Assembly (NCBI RefSeq): GCF_963678635.1
Contig: NC_087066.1
Span: 15,733,949 to 15,797,948 of the forward strand
DNA from: Symsagittifera roscoffensis
Taxonomy: Eukaryota > Xenacoelomorpha > Acoela > Convolutidae
Reading direction: 5' to 3'
DNA length: 64,000 nt
The notes beneath the pieces were generated by a model. The model worked only from the letters and a program-made list of their open reading frames with translations. It was not told the DNA's origin and made no database searches. Of the stretch, positions 36,530 to 47,112 are shown one piece after another (the stretch's first letter is position 1; each line of letters opens with the position of its first letter). Both the position numbers and the translations under genes were made by a program.

Positions 36530-37845
36530 ACCAGTCGCTCTCGCAAAGACATTTTAGACAAATGAAAATGAGTATAAATCAAAGTTGTCATTTTCGGTTC
36601 GTAGCTTTTTTACGTTCTTCTTTGGAGATTTTTGATAAAGTCCCAGTTTTGGAAACAATTATTTTATCGTACCCACAAGAGGTATTTCCCAGTACTTCCT
36701 GGATGAAAGCAGTATTGAGTTTGAATTTGAGACGAACCGTAGTCTTTATTAGGATATTCGTGATACCCAACTCAGTTTGAAGCTTCAATTATTCAGAGGA
36801 AGGTTGTCTGATGCTTTCGAAAAAAAAATCGGAACAAAACAAAATTATTGGATGACGCAGATGAGGAACCAGAACCTTACTTAACTAATGTGAACAATCA
36901 GCTACAATCTTTATTCTCCAATTGTGAAATTTATTTTAACAAAACTTTACAATGGTTTACAACTCCAATGGATTATATCCTCATAAAACACAAACATCGA
37001 AGGAATTCAACTTGTCGGCAGTGAGCAATAAAGACAAACTTGCTCGTCATTGATACAGTTCTGAACAATTTCCTGACGCATTTGATATGCATCTGTTCAC
37101 TGACAGAGCACGTTCCTTAGGAACAGGGATATATTTTTTAACTCTATGGGAAGATCGTCATTGATTTGTTTATTTGCGAAAAATTGTTACTAATAAATAC
37201 CACAGTTAGAATAAATTAATTCGAACTAGACCTAATTTTTACATGCTGTCTAATAATCCAAATGTTAGTCTGAAAACTGGTGATTGTTCGCTGTTTACTA
37301 GAAGATTTTTAGTTGCTGAACCTAATCATCAAAACTTGCAATGGAATCTGGAAATGGAACCTGCTCATTCCATTTCTTCAAAACCAGTTTATTCAGGAAA
37401 TTGTTTTTATTAATGCTCTAATTTGACGAAAAGCTGTTGCAATGGATAGAAATTCAGCTGTTGCAGGATCTTTTCGTGAAAAACCTTTCAACTATCAACA
37501 ATTTCATTCGAGAGAGCTCAGAATCATTCGGGGTAGAATAGCAATTAAATCATTAGACACAAATTCTTGTCGCCCCTATGCTACAACAAGGAAAGCAGTT
37601 TAACGAAGATATTCGATCTCTTCCTGTGGAAGGTTTTCAAAATCACTATATTGTTGTTTTTGACTTGACTTCACTACAGGATGCAACAGTTGCATTATCA
37701 AGAACTTAATGGAAAAAAACTTGATATTACAAATGTTTCTCCTATTTGCCTTGGAGCAAGTAAGGAAAGTAATAGTCTTGGGAGAAAAACTAACAAATAT
37801 TAAAACTGACAAATTCGGAACAGTCGCTAAAAATGTTTTTTTTTC
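36530..37845 (+). pseudogene. Polinton large structural protein remnant (F54H12.2-like family)
   Basis: Pieces in different frames follow the order expected for the protein annotated F54H12.2-like in many invertebrates: DIRDTQLSLKLQLF (36740), EEPEPYLTNVNNQLQSLF (36865), FDMHLFTDRARSLGTGIYF (37080), FYMLSNNPNVSLKTGD (37238), FLVAEPNHQNLQWNLE (37307), AVAMDRNSAVAGSFREKPF (37434) and a C-terminal module ending TDKFGTVAKNV near 37840. At least six frame changes or stops interrupt it. The family is thought to be a virion structural component; that is family knowledge, not shown here. Confidence 0.65.
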
Positions 37846-38890
37846 GAGTTTTCAGATTCCTATAAAATTATAAAGAGTTTAGTGGAGTAAACTTGATAAT
37901 TGAAATGTTTCTCCTATTTCCCTTGGAGCAAGTAAGGGAAGTAATAGTCTTGGGAAAAAGTCTATCAAATGTTTAAACTGACAAATTCGGAACAGTCGCT
38001 AAAAATGTTTTGTTTTTCGAGTTTTCAGGTTCCTATAAAAATATTGTCGCTTTTTAAGGATTTTTCATCGCTATTGTCTCTTAACTATCTATTTTGTTTT
38101 TTTACAGACCTCAATCTCCAAAAAGAGTAGACAATGAATGCTGCTCAATTGAAAACCGGAGATACTTCTAGAACCTAGACTGTAAAAAAGTGCTCAATAA
38201 CCTAGTCCATTATATAACCTTTAACCAGTAACATGTTTAACCTTTGTCCAGACTTGAATTCACTACGGGATGCTGCTGAACAGTTGCATTATCGAGAATT
38301 TAATGGAGAAAGCTTAAGATTAGAAATAATTTTCCAAATTTCCTTGAAGCAAGTAACGGAAGTGATGTTCTTGGAAGAAAGACAATCAAATGTTCATATT
38401 GACAAATTCGGAAAAGTAGCTAAAACTGGTTAAAATTTTTGAGTTTTCAGATTCTTATAAAACTGTTTCAATTTTTCGGACCTTTTAATCATTATTGTCT
38501 CTGTACTATCTATTTTGTTTTTCTTCAGACCTAAATCTCCAGAATGAGTGGACAATGAATGCTGTTTAAATGAAAACCGGAGAAACTTCTAGAACCTAGA
38601 CTGTAAAAAACTGCTCAATAACCTTGTCCAGTATAAAACCTTTGTCCAGTAATCTATATAAAACCTCTGTGCAGACTTGAATTCACTACAGGATGCTGCT
38701 GAACAGTTGAATTATTCAGAACTTAGTGGAGAGATCTTGAGATTAGAAATGTTTTTCCTCATTACCTTGGAGAAAGTAACGGAAGTTATGGTCTTGGGCG
38801 GAAAGACTATCAATCGTTCAATTGACAAATTCGAAACAATCGCTAAATGTTTAATTTTTTTGAGTTTCAGGTTCCTAAAAAAAATGTAAT
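37670..38890 (+). repeat. Four tandem copies of the structural-protein C-terminal module
   Basis: The module, with landmarks DLNSLRDAAEQLHY, ESLRLE and a closing DKFG-VAK, occurs at 37670-37845 (damaged), 37885-38010 (start lost), 38233-38433 and 38677-38889. Copies 2-4 are each followed by a ~300-bp spacer containing TTTTGTTTTT(C)TTCAG, then AGACC...CTCCA and a GAACCTAGACTGTAAAAAA stretch; copies 3 and 4 start about 430 bp apart. The copies have diverged from one another. Confidence 0.75.
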
Positions 38891-39189
38891 TTATTTGGTA
38901 CTTTTCATCGTTATCGTTTCTGTAATGTCTATTTTGTTTTTCTTCAGACCCTAGTCTCCAGAAAGAGTAGACAATGAATGCTGTTTAATTGAGAGCCCGA
39001 GAATTTTCTACAACCTAGACTGTAAAAAAAGTGTTCAGTAACCTTTGTCCAGTATAGAAGACTTATGTATGGGACTTTGTTGATTCAGTACCTAAAAGCC
39101 TGTATCTCATCAGTCGTACTTTGATCCTAAATTGCAACAAACGGTCTTTTTCTGCGTTTTCAGATGTAAATCAGCTAAATATTGCAAAG

Positions 39190-39408
39190 ATGGATAAGTT
39201 TTTACTTAGCAAATTATGGAAAGAACTCCTGAGCTCAGGTTCTTGTCCCTCTGATAGAGCTCCTCGCTTAAAAAAATACACATTTGCAATAACTAACTCA
39301 GCACCAAGCAATGATAGAGGAGAACACTGGATCATGATTGCTCGATTAGACACCACTCACTACTTTACTCATTCTTTGGGGGAAAACGTTTCAACTATTC
39401 CTTTTTAA
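39190..39408 (+). pseudogene. Adenovirus-type cysteine protease remnant (Polinton PRO)
   Basis: From the ATG at 39190, MDKFLLSKLW...FAITNSAPSNDRGEHWIMIARL...HYFTHSLGE. The HW after GE matches the catalytic histidine region of the ULP1/adenovirus-type maturation protease family, and the FTHSLG segment sits where the family has an FDSLG-like motif with the catalytic acid. The reading frame then ends after 72 codons, before the expected glutamine and cysteine. A later fragment (HQYLYARTQDGTFKENVN, about 39550) may be its shifted C-terminus. An acceptor-like GTTTTCAG ends at 39163. Confidence 0.6.
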
Positions 39409-40269
39409 CAAAAAAAAAGTACCAGCGCATGGTTTAAAGGAAACTTTTAAAAAAGGAAACTTTTACGCAATTTATTCAACATTTCTTCTTCTTATATTCT
39501 ACCAAAAGAACTGGAATACTATTCATGATGTTAATCTTTAAATTTCATCAGTATTTATATGCAAGAACGCAGGATGGTACTTTTAAAGAGAATGTAAACT
39601 GATGCATTAAAATTATCAATAAGGTGCTAAATTTTACTGTAACTGTAATTTTGTGACTGTATTTGTAATTAACCATTTCTTCGTTTTTTTCTTTCTAACA
39701 AAATGAAACTTACGTCAAGGTGGAAATTTGTCGAGAAATTCAGGGAAAATGTTTTTTCAAAAACAGGGAGAAATCAGTTCGACAAAAACAAAAAGAAGTA
39801 CGCTGAATGTGAATAATTTTAACAATGATTCTGAATAGGAAGTTTTTCCAAGTAAGTTTTGTTTGCTTCAACACCAATATTATTTAAAGTTTACTCTGGG
39901 AAAGATGTATACACTACAATTTTTCAAGATCCACAGATTAATTTTTTAAATTCTTTAATATGAAACACTTTACCTCACCTGTTCAAAAAATTTGGTAATT
40001 TTCACGATTCTTCTGGGAATTCCGAAGTTTCAGTATAAGTTCAGCTGTTCTGATTCTAGTTTCTGGCATTCAAAACAGCATATAAAGACGCATTTTAGCT
40101 TAATTTAGATCGAATCTTATCATTTTCTATTTTCGAGGAGTAAATGGAAAAAAAAATTAGTATTTCACGATTAGATGAAGAATGGTTACAAAAACTAACC
40201 AAGAAGTTGCGTCTTCGGAAAATTTTTCCAAAAAATTACCATCCTAAACTTACCATCCGAACCCTTTTA

Positions 40270-40640
40270 TAGGACGTTGAGGAATCTATTCCCTATTTTA
40301 AAACATAGATTTTTAACAATCTAATTTCGAATCCTAACCATTGCTCTATCGGCAAACTCAGGGCATCAAAAATCTTTGAAAACCAAAATATTTTGCCAAT
40401 CTTACCATCTTACTATGTGAATCTCTGAAACCTATCTTAATACAAAGGGAAACCTATTCCCTACCTTAATACATTGAAGTTATATTACTAATCCTAATAC
40501 ATAGGTAAATCTATACACTTTTCTAGAATATGCAAAACTCGGGAGCCGAAAAAAATACCATTAGAAAAATTAGAATCAATCCAAGATATACTTCTCCTGC
40601 TTTTGCTAATTCATAACAATTTGACGTAATATTTCTGACA
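40270..40640 (-). repeat. Right terminal inverted repeat of the Polinton-like element
   Basis: Reverse complement of 17440-17780 in landmark order: CTACCTTAATACATTGAAGT, ACTAATCCTAATACAT, ACTCGGGAGCCGAAAAAAAT, GCTCTATCGGCAAACTCAGGG. Diverged but collinear. It contains its own TTAATAC...GGGAA sub-repeats. Confidence 0.7.
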
Positions 40641-40710
40641 AATATAAAAATCTGACAATCACTTTATACTGTACTCAAGTAATAAACAAACGCAAACACA
40701 ATAACAGATA

Positions 40711-42053
40711 ATGATTGAGTCTTCTTTCGAAGTGACCGTTTCATCTAAAAACAAGCCAATTCTTATAGCATCCGGCCACAAACTTTATCTCAAGCGAAAA
40801 AATAATTCTGCCGAAAACTTGATTTGCTCAAAATATCAAACACATAAATTTCGAGCGTCTGCCATTACAAAAAAAACGAATTGATCGAGACGCATGGAGG
40901 GCATAACCATGACATTTCAGCGGGAAAATCAGATGCCCGAAATATCATCAGGCATGTAAAAGATCTCAGCGAGAGATTTACACCGACTGTCCCAGTTGCA
41001 AGTGCGGTTTTGCCAGTGACAAATGACTTCGCCACACAGATTGGCCTCCCAACTAAAGACAAACTGATCCGAACGGCTGCGCGCACACGTAAGCAGCTAG
41101 ATGTAAATATGCCACCCATCCCCGTTGCGAGAAGTTTCGAGAGCGCTGAAAATTTTAGAAACATTATCCGTTGTGGCATTGGATCCATGATCACGAGCGA
41201 ATCATTTTGTGCAGTGACTCCGAAAAAGCGAGAGTTCCGGAAAATTAATCTTTCTGCTTAGCCGATGGCACTTTTAAAATTACTCCTAAAATGTTCTGTC
41301 AGCTATATTCAATTCAAGTTAAAGTATTTGACATTGCTCCAGCATGCATATACAGTTTTCTTCTAAAAAAACTGAGAGAACCTGCGATCGCTTTTTGCAG
41401 GCTCTAATTGATTTAGCACCCAACTGTCGGACCGAAATTATTTTGTAAGATGTTGACCAAGCTGCTCGTCAGTCCTTCTAAAAAAAGCACATTTATCGGG
41501 TTGTTGTTTCCGTCTCTCCCAGAGTCACATGAGAAAAAACAATAAATTTGGTCTAAAAATTACCTACAAAACGAACCACGGTTTAGCGGTGGCCCTAAAA
41601 ATGCTGCCTTCTCTCACATCTGAAAAAAAATGCCGATTTATAAGATATCGTTCAAGAAATTCAGAATGTATGCGACAGAAACTGTTTAGAGTCCGAAAAA
41701 ATTGAGAAAATTGACGAGTTGTGTCTGTGATTTTATATTAAAAAATTAAGGTACCAAACCGTGAAACTTTCTTCCCATCCTCCCTTTGAAACCAGCAAGA
41801 TAGGGCCGTGAGTGGGATTGCTAGAACAACAGATGCTTTCGAAGGATATCATTTCGGCATCCAATCCTATTTCAGAGGAGCCCATCCAAAATTGTGGACA
41901 GTAGTGGCCAGCCTGCAAAGAGACGCTTTCGTACAACAACTTAACTTTTACGAGGCATCGTGAGGCCAAAATTCAAAAAAGAAAAAGTACCGTGTATTAA
42001 ATGAAAAAGTACAAAACTTAATTTCTGTTTACGAAGACAAAACTGACTTGTAA
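40711..42053 (+). pseudogene. FLYWCH zinc finger-MULE transposase gene, broken
   Basis: Reads in order, with frame changes: a FLYWCH-type finger (NKPILIASGHKLYLKRK... LICSKYQTHKFRAS...HGGHNHD, 40711-40920; the second finger cysteine appears replaced), a linker (40920-41250), the start of the MULE catalytic core with LADGTFKITPKMFCQLY at 41258 (first acidic residue in ADG), LIDLAPNCRTEI and DVDQAARQSF near 41410-41480, then the C-terminal RTTDAFEGYHFGIQSYF at about 41820 and KYRVLNEKVQNLISVYED to a stop at 42053. The total, about 447 codons, is the usual length for this family. Lesions include a 1-nt shift at an 8-A run (40869-40876), another near 41259 and several stops. Mutator-like transposases are common sources of domesticated DNA-binding proteins, but this copy is dead. 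Confidence 0.75.
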
Positions 42054-43290
42054 TTTTTTCAGAGAGTTATCTAGTTTGTGTTAAGCTAATGTAAAGTTTG
42101 CCTTAGTTTGTTTATTCTTTCCGTATTATTGAAAATCAAAATATAATCCTACTTACACTTTGTCACCGGTTTTTGAAAAGACTTTTCTTTGCAGATTCCC
42201 GAAAACGTTAAAAAAAAGGCAAGAACTTGTCTCGTGCAATTGCAATTTAATCCCAAGACAATCGCCCTTATTTTCGGGTCGCCAAGTTGCGACTTTATAA
42301 CCTATATTTTTATAACCTATGACTTTATAAACTAAATTTCAGGTGCTGGCAAACCCTTTAGCTTTGCGATTATGCGCCAACTATTCAAAAAAGCTGATAA
42401 AGCTATCAGGTTATAAATTTAAGTTCGAGAATGATTCTGAAAATGAATGATTTTTAGGCTTTTGGCGTTGATTAAACTATTGCTCAAATTTCTATACCGG
42501 CTGGAAATGTCTGGAAAATAAGACCATATTAGTCAAAGGCGGTCTGATTTTTTGCGGGTCTTTGAATTTCATTGAAATATTGCTTGTTTTTGGTTCATTT
42601 TGTAACGATTCGTTGAAATTATTGGCAAGACCATTTTCTTTCGCTTTGGAACAATTCATTGAAATGATTGTCAAGGTCATTTTTGTTCAAAAATTACGCG
42701 AACTTAATAGCGCTAACAAACTGTTTGGCTTTAAATGGCAAAAATTTCATTCGCTTCATTATTTGATTTTTACCGTAGTCCCCTTTGGAGTGAGTTTTTT
42801 TTTCATTTTGGATTAAAACGGTGTTAGGTTATAGAAATGGTTTCAAAATGCAGCAATATTAAATTGCTAAGGCAACAAAAAGTAGGGAGTGAAATTTTAT
42901 GGTGTTATGTTGTTTCGAGTTAAAAAAGCGAAACCGAAATTTTTAAATTTTAGATGGCTGATTTTAGAAGGTTTATATTAGAAAGAGTGGCCATGAGAAT
43001 TTAATTAAGCTAGAGTAAACTTAGTTTTCGAAGTTTTTTTATCGTCATTTTCGGAAATCGAATTTTCAAAATTTCAGAAAATTTTGCAAAAAATTGAAAA
43101 AGGCGGATGGATAAGTTTTGATTTTTATAATTTTTTTGGTAATTTTTCGACTGAAACCGTTTCCCGATATGCTTATTTAACTGTGATTGTTGAATACACC
43201 TAATTTTTAGACTTTCGACAGATCCTTTCATCACACGATGGACAAAGAACACTGTTTTGAAAAAAAAATGGTTTTTAAGATTTTGGTCGG
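42054..43290. other. Intergenic, nothing recognised
   Basis: AT-rich. A degenerate repeat of TTGAAATxATTG(G/T)CAAG occurs two or three times at 42570-42680, which explains the complementary open frames there. CCTAT(G)ACTTTATAA repeats at about 42290-42330. Confidence 0.4.
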
Positions 43291-43299
43291 ACGAATGTT

Positions 43300-43440
43300 A
43301 AGACAGTGCAGACTTATGTTCAGACTTTGCAGACTTATGTTCAGACTTTGCAGACTTATGTTCAGACTTTGCAGACTTACGTTCAGACTTTGCAGACTTA
43401 CGTTCAGACTTTGCAGACTTATGTTTCGACTTTGCAGACT
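43300..43440 (+). repeat. 21-bp tandem repeat TTCAGACTTTGCAGACTTATG
   Basis: Six to seven near-perfect units, so two frames read as simple heptads; these are not genes. It grows out of the left end of the dispersed repeat that follows. Confidence 0.9.
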
Positions 43441-43750
43441 TTGACCTGCGTGGCGACTATGAATTTTCGGTCTTCACGCGGATCGATTCAGACTTCTTAA
43501 GTCTGAACATAAAGCCACGACTTCAACCTGGGTACTTGCACAGCAACCAGCTATCCTTGTTTTATATATATTCTGCATAATAAAAATCTTGAGCACGGGT
43601 TCGGAAAATGAATTGAAGTCCATTATGTTCGATTAATCAATTGATGTGCGATTAATCAAAGTCTTTCCTTATATTTCAATGATTGACTTCTAGCAAATTG
43701 CACTATGGCGACGATCGATGGTAAAGAGGTTAAATCGCCGCATCTCGAAC
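43428..43750 (+). repeat. Dispersed ~320-bp repeat, copy 1
   Basis: From TTTGACCTGCGTGGCGACTATG through CACGCGGATCGATTC, GGGTACTTGCACAGCAACC, GGAAAATGAATTGAAGTCC and GACGATCGATGGTAAAGAGG; near-identical to 49601-49927. It may be non-autonomous; no terminal repeats were noticed. Confidence 0.85.
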
Positions 43751-45375
43751 AAAAACTATCAAAAAATTACAAACGAAAGTATCAAAAACATGCTTGTGAA
43801 TTTAACCCAGGGCCAAAACATCGGTTCTTGGTAATGCCACCCATATCTTTCTCACTTTTGATGTTCCGACTTTTTTAACTCGAAACAAATTAACAATGTA
43901 TAATTTCACTCCCTACAATTTATTGACCCTCAGCAATTAAACACTACTACATTTTAACGACTCAGTTTAAGGTAGCCGGTGGGCGCGCATATCGCCGTCA
44001 CCGTGTTCCGACGATAACTGGCTCTTAGACGAAGCGTATAATTTTTCAGTAACTTTAGGGAACAGGACAAAGTTCGCAAACATTGGGAACCAAAATTCAG
44101 ACTTCCTAAACACAGAAATATCTTCACGTGTAAATGTTCAGTAATTTTAGGGAATAGGGCAAAGTTCGGAAAAATATGGAACACAGAAATAGCGAGTAGC
44201 CCCTGACTTGTATAATGCCCTGAACTGCTCACTGCTTGCCTCGCCAAAACTAAAACTTCAAACACTATGCGTAATGCTAGTGATTTATGGTACACATGGA
44301 AAGTTATATGCTATGATACATATCCATAATGGATCGTCACCATCCTGAGTATGCACACATATAAGACTCCCACATTGGTAAAAGTCCCTTTTTAAGATTT
44401 TGCAAGATAATCCTCCTTGATCGACTAGGGAAGTTTTGATAGATTGACACAATTCGGCTTTAAACACAGTCAGAGTAGCAATTTAATTAATTGTATACGA
44501 AGCTGTTGATAGTTCATGGTTTGCAATTCGTGTTAACTTATTGAGGGATTATTAAGGGGCGGCAACGAGATCAAAACTAACCTCAGACAAAGCTAAAGAA
44601 AAGTCGGAACAAGAATAATTATCTGAGCATGTTTTCCTTCAAGATTTCCAAGGTAAAATCATTACTTAATTAATTTAGTTCTTAAACAACGCTTTTTACT
44701 TGGATGCTATATGTTCTTGCAAAATGGTCATCGCTCGTTTGATTAAAATTGAGGCAACTGTTGTTGTTAACTACCTGGTTGAAAAGCTTTTTCCTCCATA
44801 ATTACCAGCGTAGTTTTTCCCTGCGTAGTCTTAGTGCTAAGTTAACTTGGTTCGTTGAATTAATAGGGGAACATTTAGGGCTCCGGGAACCTTAAAAAGT
44901 ACCAGAAATGCTGCGTTTCTTTACGGATTGCTCTTGCGGACGTTCCTCTATAGAATGCTCAGCATTTTTACAAAAATCCGATTTTTAACCGCCGCTTGTA
45001 CCATTTATAAAATACCGAATTGAAAACGGACTGCGGGAAATTATAGGCGCCGGGACGCTTTCAAATGTATGTTCGGATAACTTTCGACAAAAATTTCTCA
45101 ATTCGGTATAAATTTAGGGTAAAACAAGATGTAGAATAAGAAATTCAGTTTTCAATTCAACTTTTGCCGCTGTTTTTAGAGGGATTTTCAATTTATTCCT
45201 TAGTGATATTCCCGTGACATTTAGGTTACCTTACCAGGAAATAGTTTTGTGAAAAAGATTTTGGAATTTCATGCAAATTGTGGCCATTTGAAGCTATTTT
45301 TGTCCGCACCGAACTCAAAATACTAGTGAAGTAGAATTCATTATTTTGCTGCTGAATGTGTTTTCGTTCCGGTCG
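43751..45375. other. Intergenic with a two-copy ~92-bp repeat
   Basis: CAGTAACTTTAGGGAACAGG(A)CAAAGTTCG at 44047 recurs, slightly changed, at 44139. Nothing else recognised. Confidence 0.5.
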
Positions 45376-45480
45376 AGCTCTATAGTATAAGTACGCAGTA
45401 CAATGTAGCATTCGCTTATTCTTTGTCCTGTTACATTTAGCTCCTATAACGTAGTAGATTCAACCAAAAAAATCTCCAAA
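45376..45480 (+). promoter_or_regulatory. Putative promoter and leader of the H1-tail-like gene
   Basis: A TATA-like CTATAGTATAAGTA lies near 45380, about 100 bp before the ATG. A good acceptor-like sequence, CTTTGTCCTGTTACATTTAG, ends at 45440, so the leader may instead be joined by cis- or trans-splicing. Confidence 0.35.
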
Positions 45481-45636
45481 ATGGCCCGACCTAAAGTTGC
45501 CAAAGCCGCCGAACCCGCCGCAGCTGTACCCGCTAAAAAAGCCACACCTAAAAAGAAGGCCGCAAAGAAAGGAAAGGCCAAGAAGTCGGTGAAAAAAGCA
45601 ACCACCCCCAAGAAGCCTAAGTCGAAAAAGAAGTAA
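45481..45636 (+). CDS. Small lysine/alanine-rich protein resembling a histone H1 C-terminal tail
   Basis: A 51-residue frame starting MARPKVAKAAEPAAAVPAKK and ending KKPKSKKK, composed almost wholly of Lys, Ala, Pro, Thr and Val. The KKATPKKKAAKK and KKATTPKKPKS patterns are those of linker-histone tails: DNA-neutralising repeats with TPKK sites, typical CDK/kinase targets. There is no globular winged-helix domain, so it is a tail-only protein, as in some protamine-like or sperm basic proteins. The start has a strong context (CCAAAATGG), G+C is visibly higher than in the flanks and lysine codons are mixed AAA/AAG, arguing for a real selected gene. No histone 3' stem-loop was seen. It could instead be one exon of a longer H1-like gene. 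Confidence 0.65.
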   Translation: MARPKVAKAAEPAAAVPAKKATPKKKAAKKGKAKKSVKKATTPKKPKSKKK

Positions 45637-46905
45637 ACAACTTCTTACAAACCACAACACAGCAATAGCAGTTCCATTTAGAAAACTTTGTTTACTTTTC
45701 ATTACTTCTGTTCTAATTGGTATTTTCCACTGATTGTTACCTGGGCTTGATGAATTGAAAACAGTAATTTAGTTTATCTCTCAGTTGAACCAAAAGTAGC
45801 TTAGCAAACCAACTTTTACTTCGAACACAACGGGAATTAAGACGCATTAGACAACTGGCCTTCCGACTTCATGCAACAAACTCGACTCGACTCACGAGAA
45901 CTAGAAAACGACTCACGACTGGGGAGAGAAATTAACTCTGGACTCGCTCGACTTGCGAAAAAGACAGCAAATTGCAATCAAATTCCAAAAACTACAATGA
46001 ATTAACTCAATAAACTTTAGACTAATTTAATTTAAAAACCTTGTATTAAATGCATTGTTGGACTAATAAATAGCTCAGTTAATGTAATATTTCTCGCAGC
46101 TTTGTTCTGTTTGTCTAGTTAAAAACCATAACTCCGATTTTTTTTTACAATGAGAAAAAGAACTTGAAAAACGTCTTAGCTTAGATCACAGAAGACAGCC
46201 CCCCCCCCCCCCTGTTCCAAAATGTAACAAAGATGGTACCGATGGAGTTCTTATGTGCCTTTGAAACAGTGTAAAAGACACCAGTGAGTGTTGACATGTC
46301 ACTATATATAAAACCCAAATTTCCCGTCAGCAACACTTGGCAAAAATGCATTGTATTAAAATTAAACCTCCGAAGAAAGTTGAAAATATACTTCACACTA
46401 TGCAAAAGGTAATAAAATTATCGTGGCCTCCGAATAACTTACGCAACCTCAGCACCTCATTTTTTGGCACTGCACTAACTAGAACACGAAAATATGGAAG
46501 AAAGTAACCAAATCGTCAACCTTAAAGAACCTTGGTGATTAGATAATCAATGGCACTTAAGTTCTTGATAATGTTCTAAATAATTGACATCAATGATGTC
46601 CTCCAGCTAGTCGAAGAAGGCATTATTTTGTCGGTAAAACAATAATTGAAAATTCAAGAAGCAATTATTACATGAAAAGAAAATGAACGGAAAAATTATC
46701 TACTGCTCAAAATAATAATAAATAACTTATTATATATAAAAGATGGAACAAAAATCCAGTGTAGATTTTAAAGGACAAGTATGGATCTTAAAAACTTGGC
46801 AACTCATTTGAACGTCTGCCTTAAAAATTAAAAATTTTGGTAGTTTTGGATAGTCATACGTGTAAGTAATGTTATTTTCAATTTGAGCTCTCATTCTATT
46901 TGAAG
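45637..46905. other. Downstream region with poly(C) run
   Basis: AT-rich. Contains an AATAAA in TCAATAAACTTTAG near 46010, a patch of GACTCGACTCACGA-type simple sequence at 45890-45960 and a run of 14 C at 46199-46212. No gene recognised. Confidence 0.4.
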
Positions 46906-46910
46906 TTTGG

Positions 46911-47109
46911 GATCAAGTTAACATCCTCCCCCTCCCCCCAAATAGACAAAACTAAGATCATCCACCCCAGCGCATAATATAATAATATAAATTAAATTTC
47001 TTAAGCGCTGCATGTAAAATGCTGGATTCTGATCGGCTGAAAAATCCCAATTTAGAACCAAGTTAACATCCCAAACGGCATTGGGGGGAGGGGGGATGTT
47101 AACTTGGTC
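46911..47109. mobile_element. ~200-bp inverted-repeat element with G-rich ends
   Basis: The left end ATCAAGTTAACATCCTCC plus a C-rich tract, and the right end in reverse complement (ACCAAGTTAACATCCCCCC), are inverted copies of about 28 bp. A third AACCAAGTTAACATCCC lies inside at 47057. The right-end GGGGGGAGGGGGG could form a G-quadruplex. Probable MITE; superfamily unknown. Confidence 0.5.
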
Positions 47110-47112
47110 CGA

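Larger units (their letters stand above)
17440..40640. mobile_element. Decayed Polinton/Maverick-type element, ~23 kb
   Basis: Bounded by diverged inverted repeats. Inside are family B DNA polymerase remnants (minus strand, 18-29.8 kb), structural-protein remnants (plus, 35.7-38.9 kb) and an adenovirus-type cysteine protease remnant (plus, 39.2 kb), the classic Polinton gene set. The retroviral-type integrase and FtsK/HerA packaging ATPase were not recognised. The element is inflated beyond the usual 15-20 kb by internal tandem duplications. All genes carry frameshifts or stops, so it is dead. Confidence 0.75.

Noticed and set aside
39121-39189. Using the earlier in-frame start at about 39121-39163 for the protease
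   Set aside because: The upstream part does not fit the family N-terminus and is separated by an acceptor-like GTTTTCAG; MDKFLL at 39190 fits better.
17440-40640. Reading the block as a recent intact virus insertion
   Set aside because: All genes are frame-broken, key residues are lost and the terminal repeats are well diverged.
43238-43500. Heptad-repeat proteins (RLMFRLC / TYVQTLQ)
   Set aside because: A 21-bp tandem repeat is a multiple of 3, so every frame gives a perfect heptad; no coding evidence beyond that.
45460-45702. Minus-strand 80-codon Phe/Gly/Leu-rich frame
   Set aside because: Reverse complement of the Lys/Ala-rich H1-like coding sequence, which has the better start context and composition.
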